NCBI GenBank assembly: GCA_963794385.1
Contig: CAWCDT010000019.1
Location: forward strand, 1 to 64,000
DNA: 64,000 bases
Source of the DNA: Gaiellasilicea sp963794385
GTDB lineage: Bacteria; Actinomycetota; Thermoleophilia; Gaiellales; Gaiellaceae
Reading direction: 5' to 3'
Shown: one piece after another, positions 40,717-47,469 of the stretch
Layout of the letters: the number at the start of each line of letters is the position of its first letter
Numbering within the stretch: position 1 is the first letter of the stretch
Notes under the pieces: generated by a model
What the model was told of the DNA's origin: nothing
The model's database searches: none
The model's input: only the letters and a program-made list of their open reading frames with translations
Position numbers and translations under genes: made by a program

Positions 40717-41739
40717 CTAAGCAAGCCCGACGCCCGCTCCTTCGACTACCCGGCCGACCCGGGCGAGGAAGAGCCCGCCCGCGGCGAAGGTCGCCTCGAG
40801 CACCGCGCCCTTGTCCGCGGCGAGCGCGATCAGCAGGCCGCCCGAGGTCTGCGGGTCGTAGGCGAGCGCCTCGAGCTCGTCGGCGACGCCGTCCGTGTCC
40901 ACGTGTGCGGCCGCGAAGTCGCGGTTGCGGCGGTCGCCGCCCGTGCGCACGCCCGCCGCCGCGGCCTCGAGCGCACCGGGGAAGAGCGGCAGGCCGGACG
41001 CGTCGAGCTCGATCCGCACGCCGCTCCGCTCGGCCATCTCGTAGGCGTGGCCGAGCAGTCCGAACCCGGTCACGTCGGTGACGGCGCTCGGGAGGAACGG
41101 CCGGAGCGCGTCCGCAGCCTCGCGACTGAGCAGGGTCATCGAGCGCGTCGCCTGCGCGAGGCCCTCGTCGTGGCGCCTTCCTTCGCGCGCCGCGTGCAGC
41201 AGCATCCCGGTGCCGAGCGGCTTCGTCAGGTAGATCGCGTCGCCCACCTGGGCGCCGCTCTTCGCCCAGAACCCGGTCGGGCTGACCGTGCCGACGACGG
41301 CGAGGCCGTACTTCGGCTCCTCGTCGCGCAGGGTGTGGCCGCCGGCCAGGATCGCGCCGGCCGCCCGGACCTGCTCGTCGGCAGCCCCGAAGACGGCCGC
41401 GAGCACCTCGTTCGGGAGGCTCTCGGGGAACGACGCGATCGAGAGCGCAAGCAGAGGTGAGCCCCCCATCGCGAAGACGTCATTGAGCGCGTTCGTGGCG
41501 GCGATGCGGCCGAAGAGCGCCGGGTCGTCCACGAGTGGGGGGAAGAAGTCGAGCGTGAAGACGAGCGCCCGCTCGTCGTCCAGCCGGTAGACGGCGGCGT
41601 CGTCGGACGGCGCGAGCCCGACGAGCAGGTTCTCCGCCTCGGCGGGGACAAGACCGCGCAGGAGCTCGTCGAGCCGCGCGGCCGAGTACTTCGCCGCGCA
41701 GCCGCCGCTCGGCGCGAGCGCTGTCAAGCTCACTGACAC
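40717..41739 (-). CDS. selD: Selenide, water dikinase (selenophosphate synthase)
   Basis: 340 residues from GTG 41739 (GTG 41733 also possible); E. coli SelD has 347. The N-terminal loop reads SGGCAAKYS: the first cysteine (Cys17 equivalent) and Lys20 equivalent are kept, the second cysteine is Ala, which is not essential. ATP-binding DDAAVYRLDDERALVFTLDF and TNALNDVFAMGG; TGFGLLGHAYEMAERSG; TSGGLLIAL. Makes selenophosphate for selenocysteine or seleno-tRNA, so the organism uses selenium. No selA, selB or selC in this window. Confidence 0.92.
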   Translation of the reverse strand: MSVSLTALAPSGGCAAKYSAARLDELLRGLVPAEAENLLVGLAPSDDAAVYRLDDERALVFTLDFFPPLVDDPALFGRIAATNALNDVFAMGGSPLLALSIASFPESLPNEVLAAVFGAADEQVRAAGAILAGGHTLRDEEPKYGLAVVGTVSPTGFWAKSGAQVGDAIYLTKPLGTGMLLHAAREGRRHDEGLAQATRSMTLLSREAADALRPFLPSAVTDVTGFGLLGHAYEMAERSGVRIELDASGLPLFPGALEAAAAGVRTGGDRRNRDFAAAHVDTDGVADELEALAYDPQTSGGLLIALAADKGAVLEATFAAGGLFLARVGRVVEGAGVGLA

Positions 41740-41752
41740 GCCTGGAACATAC

Positions 41753-41824
41753 GCAACGGCGGCCTGGTGGGAGACCGCCGTTGCAGTTGGGGGGAGGGGA
41801 GAAGCTTTCCTTGGTCCTTCTCCC
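41753..41824. promoter_or_regulatory. Two perfect hairpins upstream of selD
   Basis: Plus-strand GCAACGGCGG (41753-41762) pairs with CCGCCGTTGC (41775-41784) over a 12-nt loop; GGGAGAAG (41797-41804) pairs with CTTCTCCC (41817-41824) over a 12-nt loop. They fill the divergent gap between selD (start 41739, minus) and the SDR gene (41879, plus). Either strand's transcript would carry both. Could be a selenium-responsive leader or a terminator-like element. Confidence 0.4.
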
Positions 41825-41878
41825 AGCGTTCGGCGGTCGTCCGGTCTCTCCTCTCGACCGATCTGAGATAGTCGGAGC

Positions 41879-42568
41879 ATGGCTTCTGCGCTCGTCACCG
41901 GCGGCTCCTCGGGGATAGGGCTCGCGATCGCGAGGATGCTCCGCGACGAGGGCTTCTCCATCACACTGGCGTCGCGGACCGCCGAGAAGGTGGAGGCGGC
42001 CGCGGCCGAGCTCGGCGCTCATGCCGTCGCCGCGGACGTCTCGAAGGCCGAGGACTGCACACGCGTCGTCGAGGAGCACGTCGACCGTGAAGGCGGTCTC
42101 GACGTGCTCGTCAACTCTGCGGGCATCGGCATCGCGAGCCGGCTCGAGGACGCGCAGCTCCGGCACATCGACCGTCAGCTGGCGATCAACCTGCGCGGGC
42201 TCGTACTCGTGACGCAGGCGGCGATCCCCCACCTCCGGAAGACGAAGGGCTGGATCGTCAACCTCGCCTCCATCGCGGGCACACAGCCCGTGCCGGTCCT
42301 GCCGATCTACGCCGCCTCGAAGGCGGCGGTGATCTCCCTCACGCGCTCGCTCAACGACGACCTCGACGACGACGGCGTGCGCGCGATCGCGCTCTGCCCC
42401 GGCTTCGTCGATACGCCGATGGCCGAGTTCACGGGCATGCCGGGCGACGAGATGATCCAGCCCGAGGACTGCGCCGAGGTCGTCCGCATGTGCCTACGGC
42501 TGAGCCCGCGCGCGCGGATCCCGCAGGTGGTGATCGAGCGCGTCGGCTCGAGCGACAAGATGGGCTAA
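41879..42568 (+). CDS. Short-chain dehydrogenase/reductase
   Basis: 229 residues. TGGSSGIGLAIARML is the NADP-type glycine loop, DVLVNSAGIGIAS the N-A-G block, VNLASIAGTQPVPVLPIYAASKAAV holds catalytic Ser, Tyr and Lys, and ALCPGFVDTPM the PG motif. Substrate unknown. A -10-like GATAGT at 41867-41872 would start the mRNA close to the ATG. Its last 4 nt overlap the convergent lipoprotein gene. Confidence 0.88.
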   Translation: MASALVTGGSSGIGLAIARMLRDEGFSITLASRTAEKVEAAAAELGAHAVAADVSKAEDCTRVVEEHVDREGGLDVLVNSAGIGIASRLEDAQLRHIDRQLAINLRGLVLVTQAAIPHLRKTKGWIVNLASIAGTQPVPVLPIYAASKAAVISLTRSLNDDLDDDGVRAIALCPGFVDTPMAEFTGMPGDEMIQPEDCAEVVRMCLRLSPRARIPQVVIERVGSSDKMG

Positions 42569-43485
42569 GAGCTACCCAGGTGCTCGCGCACGGCGGTGTC
42601 GAGCTCGCGCACCGACGCGGTCCCCTCGAAACGCTCCCGCACCTTGCCGTCGGGGCCGACGAGGAAGATCCACGGCTCGGATGGGAGGTTCCACTCCTTC
42701 ACCCACCGGTTCTCGCCCTTCGCCGGGTCGTTGTCCTCGTAGATCTCGACGTGGCTGAACCGGATCCCTGAAGCGGCGTGCTTTTGCCGCACGGAGCTGA
42801 CGACGTCGACAATGGGGCCGCAGGTACGGCTTTGGCAGTAGGCGGGGGTCGCGAACGCGACGACGAACGGCGCCTTGGCGGCCAGCGCGTCGGCGACGGA
42901 GCTGCGATAGAGCTCGGGGTCCGGGACCTTCGACGTGGTCAGCTGCTCGAGCGTCGAGTTGGTAAGCGTCGGCGTCTTGGAAGCAGGCGCGTCGTCACCG
43001 ACCGCCGGTGCGGCCGGCTTCGCCTTCACGACGACGTTCCCAACCGCCTGGATCTTCTTCGGACCGCCGACCGGCTCGGCGAGCAACCAGTACGTCCCCG
43101 GCCGCTCGAGCTCGAGCTCCGTCACGAACACCGCCTCGACCTCCCCCGAGTCGGTGCCTTCGACGCCGATCTTCTCGGAGACGGCCGTCGTCTCGACAAA
43201 CGGTGGCTGCTTGAGGCCCCGGGCGAGCCAGACCCGGGCCGTCGGACTCGTGATGACCCTGCCCTGATTATCGACGACGAGGAAGGGCAGCCGCACCTTC
43301 CCGGGGCCGAAGTCGGCGGCCCCGGGCACGATGGCGACGTCCTCACCGGGCGCTCGCCAGAGCGATTCCAGCGTAGGGGCGTCCGGCTCCTCCTGCGCCG
43401 AGGAGGAGCCGCCGCAGCCTGCCGCGATGAAGCAGGCGGCTAGACAGAGGATCGCGATGCACCGCACCGCGGCGAGTCTAGCCAC
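42565..43485 (-). CDS. Redoxin-like lipoprotein downstream of the peptide gene
   Basis: 306 residues from GTG 43485. Lipobox FIAAGCGG. The N-terminal part (residues 40-150) looks like an immunoglobulin-type beta domain (VRLPFLVVDNQGRVITSPTA). The C-terminal half is a thioredoxin-like fold: FVVAFATPAYCQSRTCGPIV with two cysteines spaced C-x-x-x-x-C, then SEPWIFLVGPDGKVRERFEG. A CxxxxC spacing is not the standard CxxC. It starts 10 nt after the small peptide gene and shares its operon with the XRE-TPR regulator. Confidence 0.8.
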   Translation of the reverse strand: MARLAAVRCIAILCLAACFIAAGCGGSSSAQEEPDAPTLESLWRAPGEDVAIVPGAADFGPGKVRLPFLVVDNQGRVITSPTARVWLARGLKQPPFVETTAVSEKIGVEGTDSGEVEAVFVTELELERPGTYWLLAEPVGGPKKIQAVGNVVVKAKPAAPAVGDDAPASKTPTLTNSTLEQLTTSKVPDPELYRSSVADALAAKAPFVVAFATPAYCQSRTCGPIVDVVSSVRQKHAASGIRFSHVEIYEDNDPAKGENRWVKEWNLPSEPWIFLVGPDGKVRERFEGTASVRELDTAVREHLGSS

Positions 43486-43495
43486 GAGAGCCGGG

Positions 43496-43597
43496 CTAGC
43501 TGCCGTCGGAGAAACCGAAGGCGCTTGCGAACTGGCCGCCCCACGAGGCGAAAAGGACAGACGCCGACAGAACGATGAACAGCAGGCGTGTCTTCAA
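43496..43597 (-). CDS. 33-residue exported peptide, candidate pheromone precursor
   Basis: TTG start at 43597 with AAGGAGG ending 6 nt upstream, the best ribosome site in this cluster; stop TAG 43496. Residues 1-4 are basic (MKTR), then a hydrophobic core LLFIVLSASVLFA, then SWGGQFASA and a polar end FGFSDGS. An ASA signal-peptidase site would release the heptapeptide FGFSDGS, the size of RRNPP pheromones. The gene starts 21 nt after the stop of an XRE-TPR regulator. Too short for routine gene callers. Confidence 0.7.
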   Translation of the reverse strand: MKTRLLFIVLSASVLFASWGGQFASAFGFSDGS

Positions 43598-43618
43598 GTG
43601 CCTCCTCCTTTCTCTCGG

Positions 43619-44965
43619 TTAGAACCGCAGGTCCTGCAGGGCCTCGGCGGCGTTCCGATAGAGCCGCGCTGCCTCCGCGTCCTCGCCCCGTCGCGCGGCG
43701 AGATCTCCTAGCGCCACCCACGCACTGGCGCGGTGGCTGATCGACGAGAGCTGCTCGAACATCGAGTCTGCGGCGCGGAAGGCCGCCTCGGCCTCGTCCA
43801 GGCGGCCGCGCTCGAGGAGCGAGCGGCCGAGCCAGATCTGGGCCTGGCCGATCTCGCCGAGAAAGTCTTCCCGGCCTTCGAGCAGCCGCAGCGCCTCGCG
43901 CGCGTGCTCCTCGGCCGCCTCCCACTCCCCGAGCCGGAGATGGACGGTCGCGAGGCCGTTCACGGCCTGGCCGGCGTCGGCCTTAGAGTCCGCCTCGACG
44001 GCGACCGCGAACGCCGCCTTCAGCTGCTCGATCGCCTTCTGCGGGTTCCCGAGCAGAAGGCTGAGCCCGCCGAGGTTGTTCAGCAGCCGGCCGACGGTGC
44101 GCTCGTCGTCGAGCTCGTGGAAGAGGGTCTTTGCCTTCTCGGCGTAGTTGCGCGAGAGCACCCAGTGGCCGGTGCGTTCGGCAACCAGGGACGCCTGGAA
44201 GTACGCGTCGGCCATCTTGCGGCGATCGTCGACGCCCTGGGCGAGCTCGAGCGCGCGCTCGACGTCCTCGCGCGCCGCCTCGAAGTCGCGCTGGCGGCGG
44301 TAACAGCGTGAGCGCCAGTGGTAGATGTCGGAGCGGAGCCCGTCGCAGGGCATCTCGCTGCGCTCGGCCAGCGTCAGCGCCTCGTTCAGCAAGGCGACCG
44401 CCGTCGAGATGCTCGAGAGCTTGTAGCGGCAGACGCCGAGCCGGAAGATGAGCTCAGCGCGGTCGACGTCGGAGAAGAGCGGTCCCTCGGCGAGCACGCG
44501 GGCGCTGTTCAGGAGCTCGACCGCGGTGCGGACGTCGCCTTCCTGCATCCGCACCCAGGCCTCGCCGGAGCGAGTGCGCACCTCGAGCTCGACCGAGTTG
44601 GTGGCCGAGACGACGTCGCGCACGTCGGCGTACGCGTCGATCGCCTCCCTGTATCGGTAAGCCTTCGACAGCGCCTCCGCCCGGGCGAGCAGGGTCTCGA
44701 CACGGCCGCGCTCGTCGGTCGACACGCCGCTCGCGAGGTAGGCCGGGTCGACGTTCAGCTGCTCGGCGAGCCAGGCGACCGTCTCGGGCGTCGGGCGCGT
44801 CTTGCCGCGCTCGATCTGGCTGACGTACTCCTTCGAGAAGCGCTCGCCGGCGAGCTCCGTCTGGGTCAGGCCGGACGCGACGCGCAGCAGCCGCACCCGA
44901 TCGCCGAGGCGGGCGCCGGCAGGTGTCGCTGCTCTACGAGTAAGGGGGGCGGGGGTCTCGGCCAT
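43619..44965 (-). CDS. XRE-family regulator with TPR domain (RRNPP-like layout)
   Basis: 448 residues from ATG 44965 (ATG 45031 would add 22). Residues 20-75 are an XRE helix-turn-helix: RVRLLRVASGLTQTELAGER, FSKEYVSQIERGKTRPTPET. The rest is TPR repeats (e.g. ALLNEALTLAERSEMPCDGL, AIEQLKAAFAVAVEADSKAD, DEAEAAFRAADSMFEQLSSI). HTH plus TPR is the structure of PlcR/NprR/PrgX, whose TPR groove binds a short peptide. A small exported peptide gene follows directly. Tandem CTACTTGAC repeats lie in its upstream region. Confidence 0.85.
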   Translation of the reverse strand: MAETPAPLTRRAATPAGARLGDRVRLLRVASGLTQTELAGERFSKEYVSQIERGKTRPTPETVAWLAEQLNVDPAYLASGVSTDERGRVETLLARAEALSKAYRYREAIDAYADVRDVVSATNSVELEVRTRSGEAWVRMQEGDVRTAVELLNSARVLAEGPLFSDVDRAELIFRLGVCRYKLSSISTAVALLNEALTLAERSEMPCDGLRSDIYHWRSRCYRRQRDFEAAREDVERALELAQGVDDRRKMADAYFQASLVAERTGHWVLSRNYAEKAKTLFHELDDERTVGRLLNNLGGLSLLLGNPQKAIEQLKAAFAVAVEADSKADAGQAVNGLATVHLRLGEWEAAEEHAREALRLLEGREDFLGEIGQAQIWLGRSLLERGRLDEAEAAFRAADSMFEQLSSISHRASAWVALGDLAARRGEDAEAARLYRNAAEALQDLRF

Positions 44966-45098
44966 GAACGGTTCTCCGGGAGTGAAGCGGAATTCCTCGT
45001 GCAGTGAAGCGGGAAGTGGAGTGCCGCGCATACCCCTTTACGGTGATCTTTTCCCCGCCCGCAGCCGCGTGGAGGTGGTGAAGCAGACTACCACGAAA

Positions 45099-45120
45099 CT
45101 ACTTGACCGAGCTACTTGAC
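45099..45120. promoter_or_regulatory. Tandem CTACTTGAC repeats, candidate operator of the XRE-TPR regulator
   Basis: CTACTTGAC at 45099-45107 and 45112-45120, 13 bp apart (one repeat plus CGAG). The second copy contains the first five bases of the -35 box (45116-45121) of the divergent RNA promoter, so binding would block or activate it, and it lies upstream of the regulator gene as well. Confidence 0.5.
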
Positions 45121-45144
45121 TTTTCTGAACATCACGCCTACAGT
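45116..45144 (+). promoter_or_regulatory. Sigma-70-type promoter facing right
   Basis: TTGACT (45116-45121), 17-bp spacer, TACAGT (45139-45144): one of the two best promoter matches I found in the window. Start expected near 45151. No protein-coding gene follows on this strand before the terminator. Confidence 0.6.
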
Positions 45145-45150
45145 TGTGCA

Positions 45151-45327
45151 CAGCTTGCACCGGCCGACGCCAGGCCCGAGTGCAAGGGCGCGCCACCGAA
45201 AAGGCGACGCCGCAAGGCCGAAGAGCCGTGGTTGGGCCGCAGAGCCACGTCTCGCCGGAGCGTCGTCTTCGTGGCAGCTTGCCTCATGGATCGTCCCCGG
45301 AGCCGCAGCCGGGGACGATTCTTTTTT
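45151..45327 (+). ncRNA. Candidate structured RNA of about 180 nt
   Basis: Between a good promoter and an intrinsic terminator. Stems seen: CTTGCAC with GTGCAAG, enclosing a GGCC/GGCC hairpin; CGTGG with CCACG; and the alternative GCCACG with CGTGGC. A-rich single strands such as CCGAAAAGG and GCCGAAGAGCC lie between. No Rfam family could be assigned: the 3' half recalls c-di-GMP-I (GEMM) riboswitches (CGCAGAGCC, GGCAGC), the 5' half does not fit. No gene lies downstream on its strand, so a trans-acting RNA is more likely than a riboswitch. Confidence 0.5.
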
Positions 45328-45348
45328 GGCTTGAAAAAAGAATCGTCC
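45290..45348. terminator. Overlapping terminator hairpins
   Basis: Stem 1: ATCGTCCCCGG (45290-45300), 8-nt loop, CCGGGGACGAT (45309-45319), then TCTTTTTT, an intrinsic terminator for plus-strand RNA. Stem 2: GGACGATTCTTTTTT (45313-45327), loop GGCTTG, AAAAAAGAATCGTCC (45334-45348), 15 perfect pairs and usable from both sides; it probably ends the TetR/exporter transcript. The two stems share 45313-45319 and exclude each other. Confidence 0.8.
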
Positions 45349-45387
45349 TCTTCCGTCGCATGCCTGGCTGGCCACCGGACTTCCGTG

Positions 45388-45999
45388 CTACCCGTTGCCG
45401 GTGAGCCACCGGTGGCGTTGGGCAGCCATCGCGCGGAAGTCGTCCTCGCCGAGGAGGCCGCCGAGGCGGCCCGCGAAGCCGAACAGCAGAGCCGCGCCGA
45501 CAAATACCCACGCCTCCGCGTCCGCGTCGCGATCGGGCGGGACGCCACCCGCGGCCTGGGCTCGGCGAACCACGCCGGCGACGTAGTCGTGGACGTCGCG
45601 CAGCTGCCCGCGGAGGAAGCTCCTGATCTCGTCGTCCTCGCCGGCCTCGCTCAGCGCCTGCATCCAGAGCATCGCCGGCTTCACCTCGCCGGAGGCGTGG
45701 AACGTGAGCGCGGCCCGCCCGATCGCCGCGACCGCGTCGTGGTCGCCGAGCGCAGCGAGCCGCTCGTCGAACGCAGCCCGCAGCGACCCCCAGGCCGCGT
45801 CGAGGCATGCGAGGTAGAGCTCGCGCTTCGACGCGAAGTGGCGGTAGAGGATCGGCTCGGAGACTCCCGCTGCCCGGGCGATCTCGGCGGTCGTCGCACC
45901 GCTGTAGCTCGAGCCTGCGAAGACCCGCAGCGCGGCCTCGACGATCGCCTGCCGGCGCTCCGCCGCCGGCAGGCGCGTCGACTGCGTGAGCTGCGTCAT
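45388..45999 (-). CDS. TetR-family repressor
   Basis: 203 residues. RQAIVEAALRVFAGSSYSGATTAEIARAAGVSEPILYRHFASKREL is a standard TetR helix-turn-helix at residues 15-62. The C-terminal domain has the usual helical ligand pocket (ALTFHASGEVKPAMLWMQAL). ATG 45999 overlaps the exporter stop (ATGA), so it is co-transcribed with the DHA2 exporter and likely represses the palindrome at 47450-47469. Confidence 0.92.
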   Translation of the reverse strand: MTQLTQSTRLPAAERRQAIVEAALRVFAGSSYSGATTAEIARAAGVSEPILYRHFASKRELYLACLDAAWGSLRAAFDERLAALGDHDAVAAIGRAALTFHASGEVKPAMLWMQALSEAGEDDEIRSFLRGQLRDVHDYVAGVVRRAQAAGGVPPDRDADAEAWVFVGAALLFGFAGRLGGLLGEDDFRAMAAQRHRWLTGNG

Positions 46000-47417
46000 G
46001 CGGCGACCTCGACCGGCGCCGCCTCCTCGTGGCCGGGCTCCTGCCGGACGAGCGCGAAGGCGACGATCGCACCCGCGAAGGCGATCAGGGACGCGACCAG
46101 CAGCGCGCGCTCGAAGCCGGCCATGAAGCCCTCGAGCGTCCGGCGGCCCGCCGCCTCGTGGGCCACGATCGCACCCATGATCGCGATCCCAAGCGAGCCC
46201 CCGACCTGACGCATCGCGTTCAGGACGGCCGCGCCGACGCCCGACTTCTCGACCGGCACCGCGCGCGTCGCTGCTGCGGCCGTCGGCGTCATCGTCATCG
46301 CCATGCCGAGCCCGCCGACGAGGAAGGCGGGCAGCAGCGACCAGAAGGTCGCGTCCTCGCCGAGCTGCGAGAAGTACAGGAGTTGGACGCCGAGCAGGAC
46401 CATGCCGCCCGACATCAGCCAGCGAGAGCCGTGCCGGTCGGAAAGCTTCCCCGCGATCGGCGCCACGAGGATGATCAGCAGCGTCATCGGCAGGAAGGCC
46501 GCGCCGGCCTGGACGGCCGAGTAGCCAAGCACGTTCTGCATGTAGATCGAGACGAAGAAGAAGACGCCGAACATCGCCAGCGCGACGAGGAGCATCGTGG
46601 TGTTCGCGCCGGCGTAGGTGCCGCTGCGGAACAGGGTCAGGTCGAGCATCGGCGCCCGCCGGCGCCGCTCGATCACGAGGAACGCCGCCAGCGAGACGGC
46701 GGCGACCGCGAACGAGCCCAGGATCCGCGCGGACGTCCAGCCGTACGTGTTCGCTTCGATCAGCCCGTAGGTGAGCGCGAAGAGGCCGAGCGCCGAGGTG
46801 GCGAGACCCGGAAGGTCGAGGCTCTCGTGCGTGTCGTCCTTCGACTCGTCGATCAGCAGGTAGCTCGCGGCGATCGCGACCACCCCGACCGGCACGTTCA
46901 CGAAGAAGATCCAGTGCCAGCTCAGGTGCTCCGTGAGCAGACCGCCGACGAGGGGGCCGATCGCGAGCGCGAGCGCCGACACGCCGGCCCAGATCCCGAT
47001 CGCCGCCCCACGCTCCCTGGGCGGGAACGTCGCAGCGATGATCGAGAGCGTCGCCGGGTTCATCAGCGCCGCGCCGGCCCCCTGCACGACGCGCGCCGCG
47101 ATCAGCATGTCGCCGGACTCGGCGAGCCCGCACCAGAGCGAAGCGCCGGTGAAGACGACGATGCCGACGACGAAGATAAGGCGGCGGCCGAACGCGTCGG
47201 CGAGCTTGCCGCCGATCAGCATCAGCGCCGCGAAGCTGAGCGCGTACCCCGCCACGATCCACTGCAGCTCGGAGAGACCCACGCCGAGGTCCTCCTGGAT
47301 CGAGGGCAGCGCGACGTTCACCACCGTGTTGTCGAGCATGATCATGAAGAGCCCGAACGCGACAGCGCCGAGCGTCCACCACTTGCGCCGCTCCTCTGAA
47401 AAGATTGCGAGAGCCAT
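45996..47417 (-). CDS. DHA2-family drug exporter (EmrB/QacA-like)
   Basis: 473 residues, 14 membrane helices. MIMLDNTVVNVALPSIQEDL is the DHA2 motif D1, GGKLADAFGRR motif A, and ARVVQGAGAALMNPATLSII motif B; AIGPLVGGLLTEHLSWHWIF motif C. Proton-driven efflux of drugs or lipids. Upstream palindromic operator and downstream tetR indicate substrate-induced expression. Confidence 0.93.
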   Translation of the reverse strand: MALAIFSEERRKWWTLGAVAFGLFMIMLDNTVVNVALPSIQEDLGVGLSELQWIVAGYALSFAALMLIGGKLADAFGRRLIFVVGIVVFTGASLWCGLAESGDMLIAARVVQGAGAALMNPATLSIIAATFPPRERGAAIGIWAGVSALALAIGPLVGGLLTEHLSWHWIFFVNVPVGVVAIAASYLLIDESKDDTHESLDLPGLATSALGLFALTYGLIEANTYGWTSARILGSFAVAAVSLAAFLVIERRRRAPMLDLTLFRSGTYAGANTTMLLVALAMFGVFFFVSIYMQNVLGYSAVQAGAAFLPMTLLIILVAPIAGKLSDRHGSRWLMSGGMVLLGVQLLYFSQLGEDATFWSLLPAFLVGGLGMAMTMTPTAAAATRAVPVEKSGVGAAVLNAMRQVGGSLGIAIMGAIVAHEAAGRRTLEGFMAGFERALLVASLIAFAGAIVAFALVRQEPGHEEAAPVEVAA

Positions 47418-47449
47418 GAGCCTCCCTTCGAGCGTCGTTAGCGTGCGCT

Positions 47450-47469
47450 AGGTTAGTGAGCACTAACCT
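47450..47469. promoter_or_regulatory. TetR operator palindrome
   Basis: AGGTTAGTG (47450-47458), AG, CACTAACCT (47461-47469): 9-bp perfect arms. It sits between the divergent exporter and acyl-CoA-synthetase genes and covers the latter's GTG start. A weaker second half-site, TTAGCG-TG-CGCTAG, lies just to the left. The TetR gene of this cluster is the obvious ligand. Confidence 0.75.

Larger units (their letters stand above)
44966..45387. other. 422-bp non-coding region between regulator and TetR gene
   Basis: Holds no convincing protein gene. It contains tandem CTACTTGAC repeats, a plus-strand promoter, a structured RNA candidate and overlapping terminator hairpins, listed separately. The minus-strand promoter of the XRE-TPR gene must also lie here; I could not place its boxes. 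Confidence 0.6.

Noticed and set aside
41741..41878. Possible selC (tRNA-Sec) next to selD
   Set aside because: There are two stem-loops but no acceptor pairing of the ends, no TCA anticodon loop and no GTTCGA T-arm on either strand.
45151..45327. c-di-GMP-I (GEMM) riboswitch
   Set aside because: The 3' half has CGCAGAGCC and GGCAGC, but the 5' half does not form a proper P2 with tetraloop, and no gene follows on that strand.
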